Notes under the pieces: model-generated
Told to the model about the DNA's origin: nothing
Databases searched by the model: none
Seen by the model: only the letters and a program-made list of their open reading frames with translations
NCBI GenBank assembly: GCA_050084985.1
Contig: JBITNC010000001.1
Coordinates: forward strand, 18,538,001-18,602,000
DNA from: Nageia nagi
Lineage: Eukaryota > Pinophyta
Reading direction: 5' to 3'
Length of the DNA stretch: 64,000 nucleotides
In this document: piece by piece, positions 1-13,800 of the stretch
Numbering within the stretch: the first letter of the stretch is position 1
Layout: every line of letters starts with the position of its first letter
Position numbers and translations under genes: made by a program

Positions 1-2335
1 AAAAGAAGGTGAAACAGAGGAGGACACTCCCCTTGTAATACAGTCACTGAGTGTCATTAAACCAGTGATCACAAGATCAGCAAGCACAACACCACATACC
101 CTAAGACAGAAGAGGAGAAAGAGATCTAATTCCAAGATGAGGCTGTAGAAGAGAAGGATCGAAGCACCTCAGGCAGAGAAGACCGCAACAATAAAGAAGA
201 TGGGAGGGCCATGCCCTCAAAGAATAAGTAATTCAGTTTTTAGTAGTATTCGACTTGGATAGGAATCTTAGTTGCATTTTGTATTAGGAGCGGCTGAGAA
301 TAAATTAGTAGGTAGCAAGATCAAATATGTTTTGGTCGTAACTAGACTGCCTCCAAGTTATAGCTAGGCAGTAATAGGAAGGCTCTATATGAGCATTTTT
401 GGATGAGCCTAAAAAGAAAATCATTGTGACAGGATTTGGGATCCTCATAAAACCCGCGTTGCTTTTTGATAATATATTTACCCTATTATAAAAAATGAAA
501 AAAAAAGATCGAGATTGAGAACTGATGGAAGATAGTTGTGCATCTAGACAAATCGCCCAGTTTGTTTGGGGAGATTTGCTTAGATTGGGCGCACGGAAGA
601 GGATTGGTATGGAAATGGGTGTTTGGTTTGAGCACGAATCTAGGTTCGAAGGTGGCTTTGCATTCGGAGGTGGTCTTGGTTTGTTACAAGATCTGCAGGG
701 AGGTGAAGATCGATTCAGTTTCAAAGAATGATACCTATCTCTAGTCTACAGTTGGTTGGATGCTATGAGCATAGAAGGTAGTGTCAAAAATGGAGGCTTG
801 GAAATCCTTCTCCAGAAGATGTACCCCTCTTTGGAGATTGAGATCTATCTTCGAGGAGGATAATCTGCTAAGAGCTTTTTTTTTGAATGTTTTATTTTGT
901 CATGTTTTGCACCTCAAATATGTTGTACTTGTTGAGTATTGTTTAGAGCTTCAATGCAAAATTGTAAAAGGTAGATGGGACCCTTTCAAAACCCACTTAT
1001 TTGTCCTAATGTGCACCCCTCCCCTTGTGGTGATGTGTCTCCACGCTTGGCACTCTATTGTTAAATTGCAAAAGATTGGGGAGCCTTTCAAAACCCACTT
1101 TTCTACTCAAATTTGAAAAAAAAAAAAAACAATAGGTTTGTCTAATCACTATCAAGATTTTTTAACATTCCCCATGCATTCAAGATAGGCACAAACCTTC
1201 CCAACCATTTGAACCCTTACAAGACCCTTTTTTTTTGCAAGATTAGTTTTGCATTAAATTCCTTGGTTCACAAGCAATCAAAGGCAAAAAGAGGCACAAA
1301 GAAAAGTCAAAGTTGAATCTCCATGTAATTTATTACAAGCATTTGTGACAAATTGGAGAACATTTTACACCAAAATGACAAATTCTAAGCCGAACCGAAA
1401 CAAGAAAACAAATTCAAAACATGTGAAACAACCCCTGCAACTTTCACCACATCAAAATACCCCTAAAACATGACAGACCACAATCATCTTTCAAGCATAC
1501 AAGACCAACCTCGATCTTGTTTCTGCAAGATATTCATTCCCAAAAAGTGACAACAGGTATTGATTCCAATTTCTAACGTTTTTATGGCCTCGATTCTTCC
1601 AATTCTGGTATTTCATGCATGTTTCTTCTTTCATTTCAAATTTGGTTTTTGTTATTAATCTACAAGGAGAAGGTTGATCTTAATGCCTAAAATATCTAAG
1701 ACAAGCTTCAATCCCCCCAAAACCATTAAGTTTTTGGATACATTTTGAGAAGGCTTTGGTTGCAACTCAAAAGGGTTAGATTCTTCAATAACATTGCACA
1801 AGTATCTCATTTCATCTTTTATTTGCCTCATGCTAGATCTAGGACTGCTATGTTTATTTCTTACTTGTTATCTTAGATCTCTTGTGTACCCTAGTCATCA
1901 TATTGTACTTGAATTGCCATTTCTTTCTTTGTCAATTTCTATTTTCATTCCGTAGGCAAAAATGTTATTTATAACTGCAATTATCTTTTTATTTGGCAAC
2001 AACTACTATATAGTATATTGCATATATACGTCCAAAGTTTGGGATGCAAAAACTATACAAATATCTACAACTCATCCCTTTAGCTTCTCATTTGCCTATA
2101 CGTTAAAACGATGCAAAGGAAAGAGAAAAGAGCATACAATAAATATGGAACCACAAAGAAACAAGTCTTGGGGAAGCCATATTTACAACCAGGTTCAGGG
2201 TTCAAGATTGTCAAACAAGTATTTGGATTTTCACCAAAATTTTCTTGCTTTTAGCTCCGAAAACCAAAGTAATATGGCATCATCCAAGTTTTTGACACCA
2301 TCTTCATTGTTTACCCTTAAATGAGGAAGTTCAAC
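1..2335. other. No recognisable gene; unassigned sequence
   Basis: No open frame here matches a family I know. The first 200 bases on the plus strand read as a basic, serine/arginine-rich peptide that soon meets stops, so it may be the tail of some decayed coding sequence. At 979-1002 and 1081-1104 there are two imperfect copies of a short motif (CCTTTCAAAACCCACTT) about 105 bases apart. Poly-A runs and AT-rich tracts are frequent. Part of this stretch may be intron of the minus-strand folate gene whose last exons are missing, but nothing in it proves that. Confidence 0.4.
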
Positions 2336-4075
2336 AATTTCAAAAAATGAAGGTATCAATTCCTATGGTTAAAAGCTATGTTATTGGGTTCACCCATGCA
2401 AGGCCCCAGTTTCGGTCCAGTTCGCATCAGATACGGCTATGGTGCTGCATTTTGTCCCCCGGTTCGCCCAAGTGAACCCAAATGAACCCAGGTGTACCTG
2501 GGTGAACCAGGAGAGAACCTGCAGGGGAACGGGCTCAGTTTTCAAAAAAATAATATTTTTCACTTTTTTTGACTTGGACTTTGACTAACTAAAGTTGTAA
2601 ACCCTAAAAGTTACTTTTATAGCTCATGAAACCCATAAACTACTTTATTCTTGTTCATTTTTTTTGCAAACAAAGAAATTGAGCATTGGTTTTTATTCCA
2701 AGAGGCTGAGCATTGGGTTTCTCTTGTTCCATCAACAAAAGGAGTTGAAGGGTGATTGTTGAAGCCTCTACAAAGATTGTATTGCCATTCCTACTCATTT
2801 GAAAGTGTTCATTGCCTGCCAAGAAAGTCTCATTGTTTGAGATTGTCAATAAGAAAGAATCTCACTGTTGTAGTATTTGCAAGTGTTCATTGTCTTTGCA
2901 TTGTCTCCAAAATACTACAACATTGAGATTCTTTCTCATCCAGAAAGAATTCCCCCATATAGAGATTTTGAACTGTTTGAAGGGTACAAGGTAGCATTTG
3001 TTAGACTATTCCTTGAAATTGAACTGCATGATATAGTCACAAATGAGTTCAATGATTTTGTGCACTTGAATGATCAAAGTATTAAGGCTCTTTCTGATAA
3101 ATTCAAAAAAGATGCACATAGTTGGTGGTACTTTCATGGCCAATACTGTCGAAATCTGCAATCCCTCGCAATCAAAGTTTTATCACAAGTTAATAAATTT
3201 TTATTTTTTAGTTTTTGAAGTTTAATTTATAGTTTTTAACTTTTTATTTATTTTTATAATGTATAACTTTAATTGTTTATTTTGTCTATATAGGTTGCTA
3301 GTTCATCTCGGAGAGGAATTGGAGAACTTAGTACATGTGCATTCAAAAAATTGCACTCAAAAAAAGTGAACTTAGTATATGTGCATTCCAACTTGCATAT
3401 CCTTTCACACAAACAAAATGACTACAAGCAAGGGGAGACGAAGTTGTGGGATATGGAGCCGAAGCATACTAACTTGGATGCATCCAGTTCCCGCCATTTT
3501 GGATTTGATGACTTGGATAGCCAAGATGAACACACTATTAGTGCAAGTGATAGTGGCACTGCTTGTGGTTCATCTAATATTCCTACATCATCTAATGTCA
3601 ATGATGATGATGATGTTGCTGATTTAGATCCATTTGATGATTAAATTAATTGTTGAACTTGATATTATTATTTTGATATTGAACTCGAAGTTTGAACGAT
3701 GAATATTTAATATGCATCATGCATGTTTTATATGCCATTCAAGTTTATGGTGGTTTTGTTGTTTATATGATGCTATCTAATACTCTAATCTTAATTTTAT
3801 GCTTCTAGGCTGCATACGTATGATTTTTACATGTTTGTTATATGGACGAACCCAAACCCCAAAAAAAAATTTTGCCGAATCCTCAAACCAAACCGAAGTA
3901 CCCGAACTGGCTACTTTAGTCAAAAGTACAGGTTACCCCTTTGCATAACTAGACTTTCACCGATAGGTATAATTGTTTGCAAATTTCAGAAAATAAAGGT
4001 ATGAACACCTATGGTCAAAAGTATACGTTACCCCTTGGTATAACTAGACTGTCAACAATAGAAATAATTGTATCC
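2336..4075. repeat. ~95-bp repeat in two adjacent copies, plus a diverged copy flanking the hAT relic
   Basis: Copies start at 3919 and 4014 (GTCAAAAGTACAGGTTAC and GTCAAAAGTATACGTTAC), so the period is 95 bases; the second copy fades near 4075. A diverged partial copy sits at about 2336-2392, on the other side of the hAT transposase fragment. This arrangement suggests that the hAT element landed inside a pre-existing small repeat. The exact element ends and an 8-bp target duplication could not be fixed because both flanks have diverged. Confidence 0.5.
2850..3644 (+). pseudogene. hAT transposase C-terminal fragment
   Basis: Two plus-strand segments (about 2877-3190 and 3293-3644), separated by a short AT-rich intron-like stretch, read as the C-terminal part of a plant hAT-family transposase. 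The first contains RIPPYRDFE, DIVTNEFNDFVH and DAHSWWYFHG followed by LQSLAIKVLSQV. This is the W-W-G-LQ-LAIKVLSQ pattern of the hAT dimerisation region. The second continues VASSSRGIGELSTCAF and KLVYVHSNL-like residues (here VNLVYVHSNLHILSHKQ), then an acidic tail ending at 3644. The region at 2385-2640 and at 3840-3960, with GGTTCACCC- and GGTTCG-rich sequence, may be the element edges. The N-terminal zinc finger and catalytic core are missing, so it is a relic. Confidence 0.7.
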
Positions 4076-4771
4076 TTCAGTATTTCAATACTAATTGTAA
4101 CGTTACTGTACCAAAATACTTGTTGGGCTTTGATGTATCATGCAAACAGACTTGGGAGTTAACTGCACAAAAGATGGCAACAGAGTTATCAATCCAGTGC
4201 AAATATGTGAGAAGGTTGCACTTAAACATAATCGATGTAATGTTTCCATGAGAAAATCTTCTTAATTCTAGCTGATATGGATACTAACTTGTAGTATCTA
4301 GTTGAGGCCTGGCAAAAATAATATTGAACTCAAAAAATATGGCATAATCAATATGTAATAAAAAGGTTACAAATGTCAGACACACAGTTCTCTATTTCTT
4401 ACCATTATCAGCATGTCTCAGAAAAAAAAAACTCTTGGCCGTAAATTATATCAGCAATTTAGAACTCCATTATCTCCTAATAAAAATTGGAAATTCTACT
4501 TGGTGTTCGTCATGATAGAATTTAGCTTCTGTTCAATGAATTAGGAATCTAATAGGTAATCTGAATTGGATTCAAATTGAAAGATCCACTAGATGATTTC
4601 ATAAAATTTGAACATACTTCTATGCGTCAACAACAGATATGAAATAGAAGAAGTTGAAAGCACTAATGGTTTTAATATATAAGCCGGTTAAGACACTGCT
4701 AGATATTTATAAATGCTGATTCGCCAGAATGTAACAATTCAGAAATTTGATGGATACACCAAAAATATTAC
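3645..4771. other. No gene seen; downstream of the last visible folate-gene exon
   Basis: I read the minus strand here for the next exon of the folate gene, expecting a (L)LGRSQ-type segment followed by a DGAHT motif, and did not find it. The stretch is AT-rich and has no other coding signal. It is either the start of a long intron 7 or unrelated sequence if the gene is truncated. Confidence 0.4.
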
Positions 4772-4871
4772 CTTGGCTACGAAGACAAAGAGCAACGCAT
4801 ACTGCTGTAACTGCATTATGCAGTTGGTGGTGTCCAATCATGTGAAGCCTCACATCAAATAATTCAACTGT
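4772..4871 (-). CDS. DHFS: DHFS-like exon 7 (last one visible)
   Basis: Encodes [20 protein letters not shown] followed by [13 protein letters not shown] and one base of the next codon. The G-HHQ-(H/E/Q)NA-TA segment is conserved and closes the central ATPase domain. The acceptor ends TTTTGTAG and the donor is GTAATATT, so the gene is expected to continue; the next exon must start with the last two bases of a G-starting codon. Confidence 0.85.
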
Positions 4872-7800
4872 CTACAAAAAAAAAGTTTTGAATTGATGAG
4901 TGAGAAGAAAATTTGCTAAATGACTCAATCCTATCACACTTCTAAAAAGAGTATAATCTGTATCTTACGGAAGGAAATATGGAGGAGTTGAATGACTAAG
5001 TACTAACATCTATAAGATTCAACATCTGTTGAAAACATTGCAACCCATAAAATGATGCTAACATAGTGGTTTTGCATACAGTAGAAAAAAATGATCATAT
5101 GGTTCCATACCATTTGGGGATCATTTTCATCAAGCTTGACCAAGATGTTTACATATTGATGTGGTTGACTATTTCTGGAATCTAATTGAGTAATTGTGCT
5201 ATGCATCCCAGGACCAAATGATGATATTACTGGTGCATTCATTGATGCTGCCCTCTGGCGAAGAATGTGCTCAATTTGCGGCTCAAATGGACCACCAAGC
5301 ACTACCTAGAAGCATCAAATAGCCCTTTCCAGTTATAACGTTCAATTTACCTAACTTCAACTCGAACATTTCAACTCATCACAATTAGGAAATCAGTGTA
5401 TACACTTCACCTAACACACTCATTGAGAAAGAAAGTGGCAATGTACTTGTTCACAAAGGAAAGTTATAGAAAATCATAAATATATAAGCATATGACAGTA
5501 TTGATTGTAAATTTGTTCTCAATAATGACATAAAGCTAGTAAACACAGAACTGGGCGTCCTTGTTTGATGATGCCTGACTTTGCATTTGCAATGTTCTCT
5601 ATAGAACCTCCTAAGGCATCCATATGTTCCTTCCCAATTGTAGTGATAACCGACATAGCAAGGCCCTCCCTGTGTATGATATTGGTGGCATCACGTGCTC
5701 CACCTAGACCAGCCTGTTAAACAAAAATTGCATGTTAGTGAAGTTCTGTCTTTTCATGCTAGAAGATTGGATTTACCATGAAATCCTACAAAAAAATGCA
5801 TGTTAGTGAAGTTCTGTCTTTTCATACTCGAAGATTGGATTTACCATGAAATTAGATATATTATGTATGTGAAAACAGGTGCAATCCATAAACAATCGAA
5901 CTGCAGTAAAAACAGCAAACACAGCTTGATAGTTGCTTCTTATTCAAAAATAATCACATATGAAATCTTCTAGATTGTATTTTTTATTGTTATAAAACTT
6001 TAAAAGGTTGGTTCAAATATTTTTGCAGAAGAAAAGCCAACAAACAACAGAATTATTAACATACATTCTTGCTGAAATGGGGCAGAGATACATTTATACA
6101 GTTCAATTATGCAATGATTTCTGAATCCAAGAACATGTTTTCCATAGGACAAATAATTTCTGAATAATGGGAATTGTCCCTAAAACAGCATTATCACTTC
6201 AATAGCATTCGATCAGCTAGCATTATAATTGAAAATCATCTATTTTTGCAATTCAAACACGAGTACTATATCCAGCCGAGCATTCACAACATCTGAAACA
6301 CAGGGCAACTTTCTAAAAGAAAAGATGATGCTAAAAGCTAAACCACTTTTGTCAACCATAAAAATTGAATTAACAAAATGAAGAGAGCAAGTAAAAGTAA
6401 AATCACACCAGTGACCAACACAATATGGTAGAAAAGAATTGATAATTCTTAAAAATATCATAGAAAAAAATTGATAATTCTTTAATCACAATCATATTTC
6501 TAAAAATGGACAAATGAAAAAACAAGGTCAGTCACAGCAGTAACTGAAACACCTATGGCAGGGAGATAGTGTTATGCACAAAATCTATATCATGAACATA
6601 TGTATAATCTAGAAGCCTGCAGGCTTTTACGAGATTTATAATAATAAAATCCAACATTCCAAACGTGTGAGACTACAGAAGTCAACATAAGAAATTCCAT
6701 GCACAATAATCACTTGCAGAAGTCAACATAAGAAATTAAGCCTAAATTTGGATATAAGATATTTTTCACCAATAAGTGATATGTCAGAAGTAAGTTGCAG
6801 ACATAACAACTCAAAAGATATAAGTAGTTATTAATGCATTTATGATTTTTACTTACAGAGTAAACGTACAGCACAAGAAATACAGCACCACTAGTTTTGT
6901 CATAAAAGTTTTGTGAACTCAAAACATAGACAGCCCTCCTAAAAGGAGATACTTTGAACTGAATCAAAACATACAAAAGCTTTATACGAGAAGACACAAG
7001 ATTAGAATGGCTGAGCATAAATGACTGGAAAATATGATCCAGTATTAATTTGTTAGCTTTAGTAAATTAAAAAGCATGCAAGTATATAATTTTACCTCTA
7101 CTACTGCAATATCAACTCCCTGCTGAGCAAAGTACTTAAAAGCCAATGCTGTCAGAATCTACGTCACAAAGAACATGAGTCACAACAATTGAATTCGAGA
7201 AAAAAATATAGGGCAGCAAAAACAGCTACAGCGTGAAAAAATATTGGAGAAGTTGACAACAAATGGTTAAAACCCTTAATGCTACAATTGATTTCCAATT
7301 AAACAGAATGTCACAGCATGGAAAGGCACATTTTACAAACTATAGAAACAGGAATTGCAGTATCTTTGACATGAAGTATTGTTTGCATATCATGACCCTT
7401 ATTGGCACAAATATAGCAAGATTGAACATTTAGGGAAATCATTTTCCAAAAAAGAGCGAGCAGGTGGTTCGAGAAATACAAGTATTTCATTTTGGGAAAA
7501 TGGTGCTTGCTGCAGGAATTCAGACAACATTACAATCTGCTCAGCCAACATTATCATCTGCTCAGACGATTAGCCCTTTTAAGGGTTTAGATGAGGTAGA
7601 TAGTTATTTCATGTGCCTCAGTTTGAATTTGTTTTCTTTTTTGTCTGTGATGGAGAGGATTATCATAAATGGACCTAGGGATTCAAAAGCATTTAGATCA
7701 TAATATGAAATATATTATTGTAAGTTTATAAGATTCACTTACATGAATAATAATAAGGTTCTATTCAAGATGTCATTAAATGTATGGAGCTTAATTAGGT

Positions 7801-10800
7801 ACAACGGCCAACTATAGATCATTAGCCTAAGAGCTGCTGGTGCATAAATATGTTATTCAAGCTCAATAGAGGTACATCATTCTCTCACCTCTATTTTAAA
7901 TGTTGTCTCGTCACTCTCTCCTACTTCATTTGAATGCACAATTCCTACAGTCTAGAACTAGAGGAAACAAGTGATATAAACAATATATTGGTGTAAGATG
8001 TGCGATGCACTGAACAAGTAGAACCAGAAAACATGTGTCTTGACTCTTAACTTTACATACAGCCCGGCAAAATATCTTAAAAATGTTGTAGTCCATTGTA
8101 CATACCTCAAAGTGTGTTAGAGATAAGTGTTCCTTATGTAATGCATTATTCAAAATATCCCGAACATCTTGAAATATGTTTTGGAGATCCTCCACAGATA
8201 TAATTCCACCCTTTTTGCCACAGATTATGCGTTCTCGAATGGTTTGAAGATGTGGACTGCAGTTACAATTCATCAAAGATATTCATTTCATAGCCCTTTT
8301 AGGGTAATAAGAGAATAAGTACAACTTTTCCACAATCCTTTGGTGATCCCATCACCATAGTTATTTGTTCACCAACTAATCTCAGGAACAGAATTAGCAT
8401 TCCCTCATCAAATTGCATTGTGGGAATAGTAGCACAATAATTAAGAGAAGTCGTCATACAAAAAAGTCCGTATGTTTGGCATTCAAAACATGGTAAATTA
8501 TTTCAATAACATTTTACTTTTGAGCAGCAGCATCTAAAAATCATGTCAAATACAAAAAGGATATAAATACCCAACCAATTTAAGAAGTGATTATCATAAT
8601 CAAAAGAAGAATTGAAGAAAACAAAATTATCACAGGCAAGTAGATAGGAACGCAAATAATATATTGCATGCAATAAAGGGATGCTACAGGAGAGTTGAAG
8701 CAGACACAACCTGAGGAGAAGATACCTTGGTTTTTTCTGAACCCTTGACCTGCATAGGCAAAGAAAATGGAGTATACAAGTTCACCATGTGATGAAAAAG
8801 ACGAGGATCTAAGCTTATGTCACAAGGAGAGAAGGAAGGACAAGAAAGTTTCAGCAGCCATCCCTGTTCAAGATAAGTTTGAAAAACGTTTCTTCACATT
8901 CTGAACAATAAATTTTGAAAATCTCTGGGAAAAGGTTGAAGAAAGTTATGGATTGTTTTTTCCTTGAAACATGCAATCTTCCAAACCCTAGATCAATGTT
9001 CTCTTCACTACATTCCAAATTTTGAGAAACTGGAAGGGATGGAAACTCAGTCTCACATTTATGTCTTGCAAAATAAGTCTGCTAGTTAAAAGCCCTCTGG
9101 TATCTACACCAGCTAACTGTTTACCAATCAGTAGAAGAAAAGCATAAATTTTGAATTGTATTTTACTGGTTTTTGCAAAGAGAAATATTCTGCATGTAGA
9201 AAACCACAGAACAATCCATCTGATATGAAAAATAAAGCCATTATACTTGATGTCCAAACTTGCACTTTAAAAAGAGTGGTCTACAATTTGTTTCTGCTGT
9301 GTAAAAATTACAAGTATTTATAATCTTGTATTGCCGGATTCATAAAAACACACCAACCAAAACTATAATGTTTATAGCGATAAGATCTTGAATATCTGTC
9401 TGAAGCTAAGAATCAGATGAGTTGATTCGACAGATCCAGTGGAGTACCTCAACATTGACTTCTGGACAAATCTCAAGAACAAAAATCAAGCCTCATAGAA
9501 GATGCTACTGTTGTACTTGAGAAACAAAAAGTTTGCAAGAAAATTACAAGAATGAAACTTGGTGTTTGAGCACCTTCGTAAAGTTACAGATCTAAAAGAT
9601 CAGTTGGCTGCAATACAAAAACCTGTGGTTGATGATGATTTGGTTGCAATTGTGTTGAATAATTTACTTTCTTCTGCATCACTTGTAGAGTCACTGAATT
9701 TGTATTCAGATGCACAGAATGTCATCAGATGGAGATGGGAGAGGACACATCTGGTAATACTGAGAGTGCTTTTCCCACCAAATTCAAAGGCAAAAGGAAA
9801 ATACATCAGTCTGCTGAAAGATAACCAGAAGATAGCGCTTCCAAACCAAGGCTTAAATGCTTTTATTATCATAAATCCATCCACCTGAAGGACTGTCAAA
9901 AGAGGCAATATGATCTGACTCACAGAAATGGAGTCCACAGGCAAGCATACTCTATCAAGTTGGAGGAACACTCTGAAAAAATTGCTTTTGTGACTTCCAC
10001 ATCTGGGTATATGGCTTGGTATTAACATCCAAGCACATCACAGACAAAAGGATTAGTATGTTCTCTTTTCAAGCAGTAAAGGTTCTACATCAGATTGGTG
10101 TTACTTTACATGATGGATTTCAAATATAAGGTTGAAGGTTGTGGAGATGTCAGAATTCATTTTAATAATAGTATCAAATCTGTGTTCCATGAAATGGACA
10201 AAAAATTGATGTTAGTAAAACCACTAGACAGAACCCAAACTTAGATGTGATTTTCCATTCTAATAAGTGTATGGTGAAAGATACACACAGCACATGAGTT
10301 CCTGAATGCACTCTGTTTAGACTCACTGACACAGAAACAGAGGGATTAACGCCTCTGACTGTGCATGTGAATAGCAATACTTTACGGCCTGAGAGGTTTG
10401 GTCACCTCAAATTCCAATATCTGCAACATTGAGGAATAACAACATGACGTATGGATTGCCTACCATACGAGGGTCCCAAAGTATATAGTAAGATGCTCGG
10501 CTGGAAAACAACATAAACAAGCTTTTGAGACTGGGAACGCATGGAAGAGATATGTGTTTCTAGACTTTTGTGGTTTAATGAATACAAACATGTCAGCAGG
10601 ACAAGCAAGGTATTCTGTGCTTCTTATCAATGATTTTACAAGGATAAAGTGGGTTTAATTCGTCAAAAAAAAAAAACAATCTTTGTTTTGCATAGTTTAT
10701 TATATTCAAAAATTTGATTGAAAGTCAGATTGATAGGTACCTTAAAGGGTTGAGATCTGGCAATGGAGAGGAATCTATTGTTATGACCTGTTACATGACC

Positions 10801-13800
10801 TACGTTGATTATACCTTATGTGATTGGTGATTTCCATTACAGATGGATAGTAGAGCATGTGCACAGGGATTAGTAATTATGAGCAAGAATATCATACATG
10901 TAAATCTCATAATCATCATATCTTCAAAACTCTTATTTTAGTGGTGAAGACTATTATCCTTTGGATTTCTATTGCTCCATATTCTGGATTTGGCAATCTA
11001 AGTTATTCTACAATTAGAATTGATGTCAATTCTATTATTTTTATTGGTCAGTTTGTAACAAGTGGTCTCAAAGTATGTTCCTAGACCTGAGGGCAAAAAA
11101 TGAGATTGTTTTAAGAGGCTCAAGTGAAATGTGAATATCTTTCATCCTTGTAAATTTTTTGACGAAATTTTAAGATTTGTTAGAGAATGAACCAGGCAAG
11201 TTTCAATCCAGACTTCAAGAGAATTTGAGTTTGTCTTGACAAAGTTATAAGCATTATAAGTTTGGCACTAAACTTCCTAAGCCATAGATTAGCAAATTTT
11301 GCAGAAACTTTTGTTGAGCAGCTAGAGAAGCAGGCAAGTACCCTACCATTAAAATTTCAGCTCCTTCTGATCCGTTTCAGGAAGTTATTGCAATTTTAAG
11401 ATTTGGTACAATAGCCTGATCCTAAGCACTAGGTAACCACTTTGCTTCTAAGGCACAAAACAACAAAAGGTTTTGAGATTTTATGTGAGCTGCAATAAAA
11501 TCAGGGTATTAAACTACAGTACAAATTTTACCCTATTTTAATCTATTTTGAAAAAGTTAATGCACATTTAGGGTTTGTCGCTATCATTAACCTATAGGGT
11601 GTATTGCAATGAATTTTTTGTATTGGTTTGCAAACTTGGGAAGCTATTCACGTATTTTATATTTGGGATTTTAAGCTTAATTCCCCTTGAAAACCCTTGG
11701 TCAAAATAGAGGAAAAATTGGTCAAAATAGAGGAAAAATTGCACTAGGTGGAAACTTCTGATTTTGTTGCAAATCTGAATGAGCAGAACATTTGTGATTT
11801 AAAATAAAGGCTCACAAGAAGAAAAGGTATGATGAATCTGAGGGAAAGTCACCTAAGTTCCAAACAGGGAAACTTGATGGTACCTATTCTACTATGTGAA
11901 TATCCGAAATTAAAAAGAAATTCAGATTGCACAATTTATCTAAAAGGAACTGTCTATTTAGCATCAACCTATTTGAGTTTGAATATTTTAAAATGGCTTC
12001 AATGAATGTGAAAGATTAGGAAGAAAGGCACACATCTAGTTCCTCCCAACCACACCCCGGGTTAGAGAGACAAGTATGCATCACCCAAGAGATCCATTGG
12101 CCTTGGATGTTAGGAGGGACTCTAGGAAGGCGCATCCTGGTCCTCCTATATTAATTCCTCAGATATATTGCATATTACTTATGCTGCTATTAGTTGTTAT
12201 TGCAATCTCAAGTATGAAATTGCAAGTGATTTTTCAATTTTTGTCATTGTATTAGATGCATTATAAAAAAGTAACTTTACATATAATTTTATGACTAACC
12301 ATACACATTAGGGTGAAGGAATATGTCAATAGGCCTACTCGGTATGTTAGGAGACAAAAAAGAAAGTTGTCGAAACTCCTGAAATTTAAAATAAAATGCG
12401 GAAGTTGTTTTGTGTATTTCAGCAGTAACAAGGACACATAGAGAATGTTTTCTTGAACATAAAGTAGCAGAGACAAGTGAAAAGTTGCTCCTTAAAACAA
12501 AGAGAGGCAAGTGGAAATATTTAGAATGTTATTTTCATTAATTTTGTTTAAAAATTCTAATTCAAATTAAAATTAAAAGTATAGATGAAAACTACCACAT
12601 TGCAATTTATCATCAAGTATACTCAATTGGAGCATCATTGGCGGCAAATCATTCATTAGGATTCTTCTAAGTTTTATTTTTGGAAGACCTCCTTGTGCTT
12701 AGATGAATTATTTGTTGCATCTACCAAAATAAACATGTTACCATCATCCTAATACACTACGACTACATAAAACTTTACTGCCTCTCATTTTTTTTGCTAT
12801 CCTTTTCTAATACAATGCGTACTCTTCAAGTAGCAGAATATTGAGGCACATCGTATACTGTTGGAAAGTTATTGATCTGTATTCTGAAGCAATGTAAGAT
12901 CTACGTTTTATTGCTTTATATGATGATGATCAATAAAGCTTTTCATCAAATTAAGTCTTCTCGTTAATCATATTGGGCCATGAATTAATCATTTTAAAGA
13001 TTACACTTATCTTTGAATATACTATGACTACTAGGCACATTTTTTTAAAATTTATTACACACTGAAAGTTTCAAAGTCACCCCTTCTCTTCAATCCAAAC
13101 CCAAAAATTGCAAATTACACATTTACAAAACTAATGACGACAATTAAGGTGAAGGAGGCACTCAAAGCATTGGTGATGAAGTGAAGTCACCTTAACCCCA
13201 GTGCAGTCAACCTGCTCAATCAACTAGCCAGTGTAAGAAAGAGGGGAGGCCAACCTAATGACTATGTTGTGAAATTACGAAGTGGTTAAGATTCATTGGA
13301 AGTAAATGAATGAAAATCTAAAACACATACACACTGTCTTGTCCAACCACAATCTTTATTTAAATATGTATATCAATATCACAGTTGAATTTTATGTTTG
13401 TGCACAAAATAGCCCATTTCATAATACCTAGTCTATATAAATACCTAACTACAAAACAGATTTGAAAATAACCAAAAAATAATCAGGTGCAGTGTCATTC
13501 AAACATATCCCCAACACTAATAACAACAATATTGGTTTGCACATTTACAAATGACATAAACATATATAGTTATAATGCATTTGTACACACCTTGTATAAA
13601 TGCCGATCGAGTAACCTTCTTTGCCTAAAATATTACCAATAAATGCACTTGTGGATCCTTTTCCCTTGGTACCTGCAATATGGATAACCTAACAAATGGA
13701 ATAACATTATTAAATAAAATGCAATATGACATATTTAAGGGGTGAATATGAAGAAACTTTCGGAAGATACCCATGAAAGAAAACTAGAACTCTAATGAAA

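Noticed and set aside
305-724. 139-codon minus-strand frame near the left edge
   Set aside because: Composition is unlike a conserved protein and no family motif is visible; overlapping frames on the other strand are equally long for the region.
8700-8890. Possible extra exon of the folate gene in intron 2 ([17 protein letters not shown]...)
   Set aside because: Exons 2 and 3 already join perfectly to give IYTSPHLQ, so nothing is missing between them, and the segment has no counterpart in the family.
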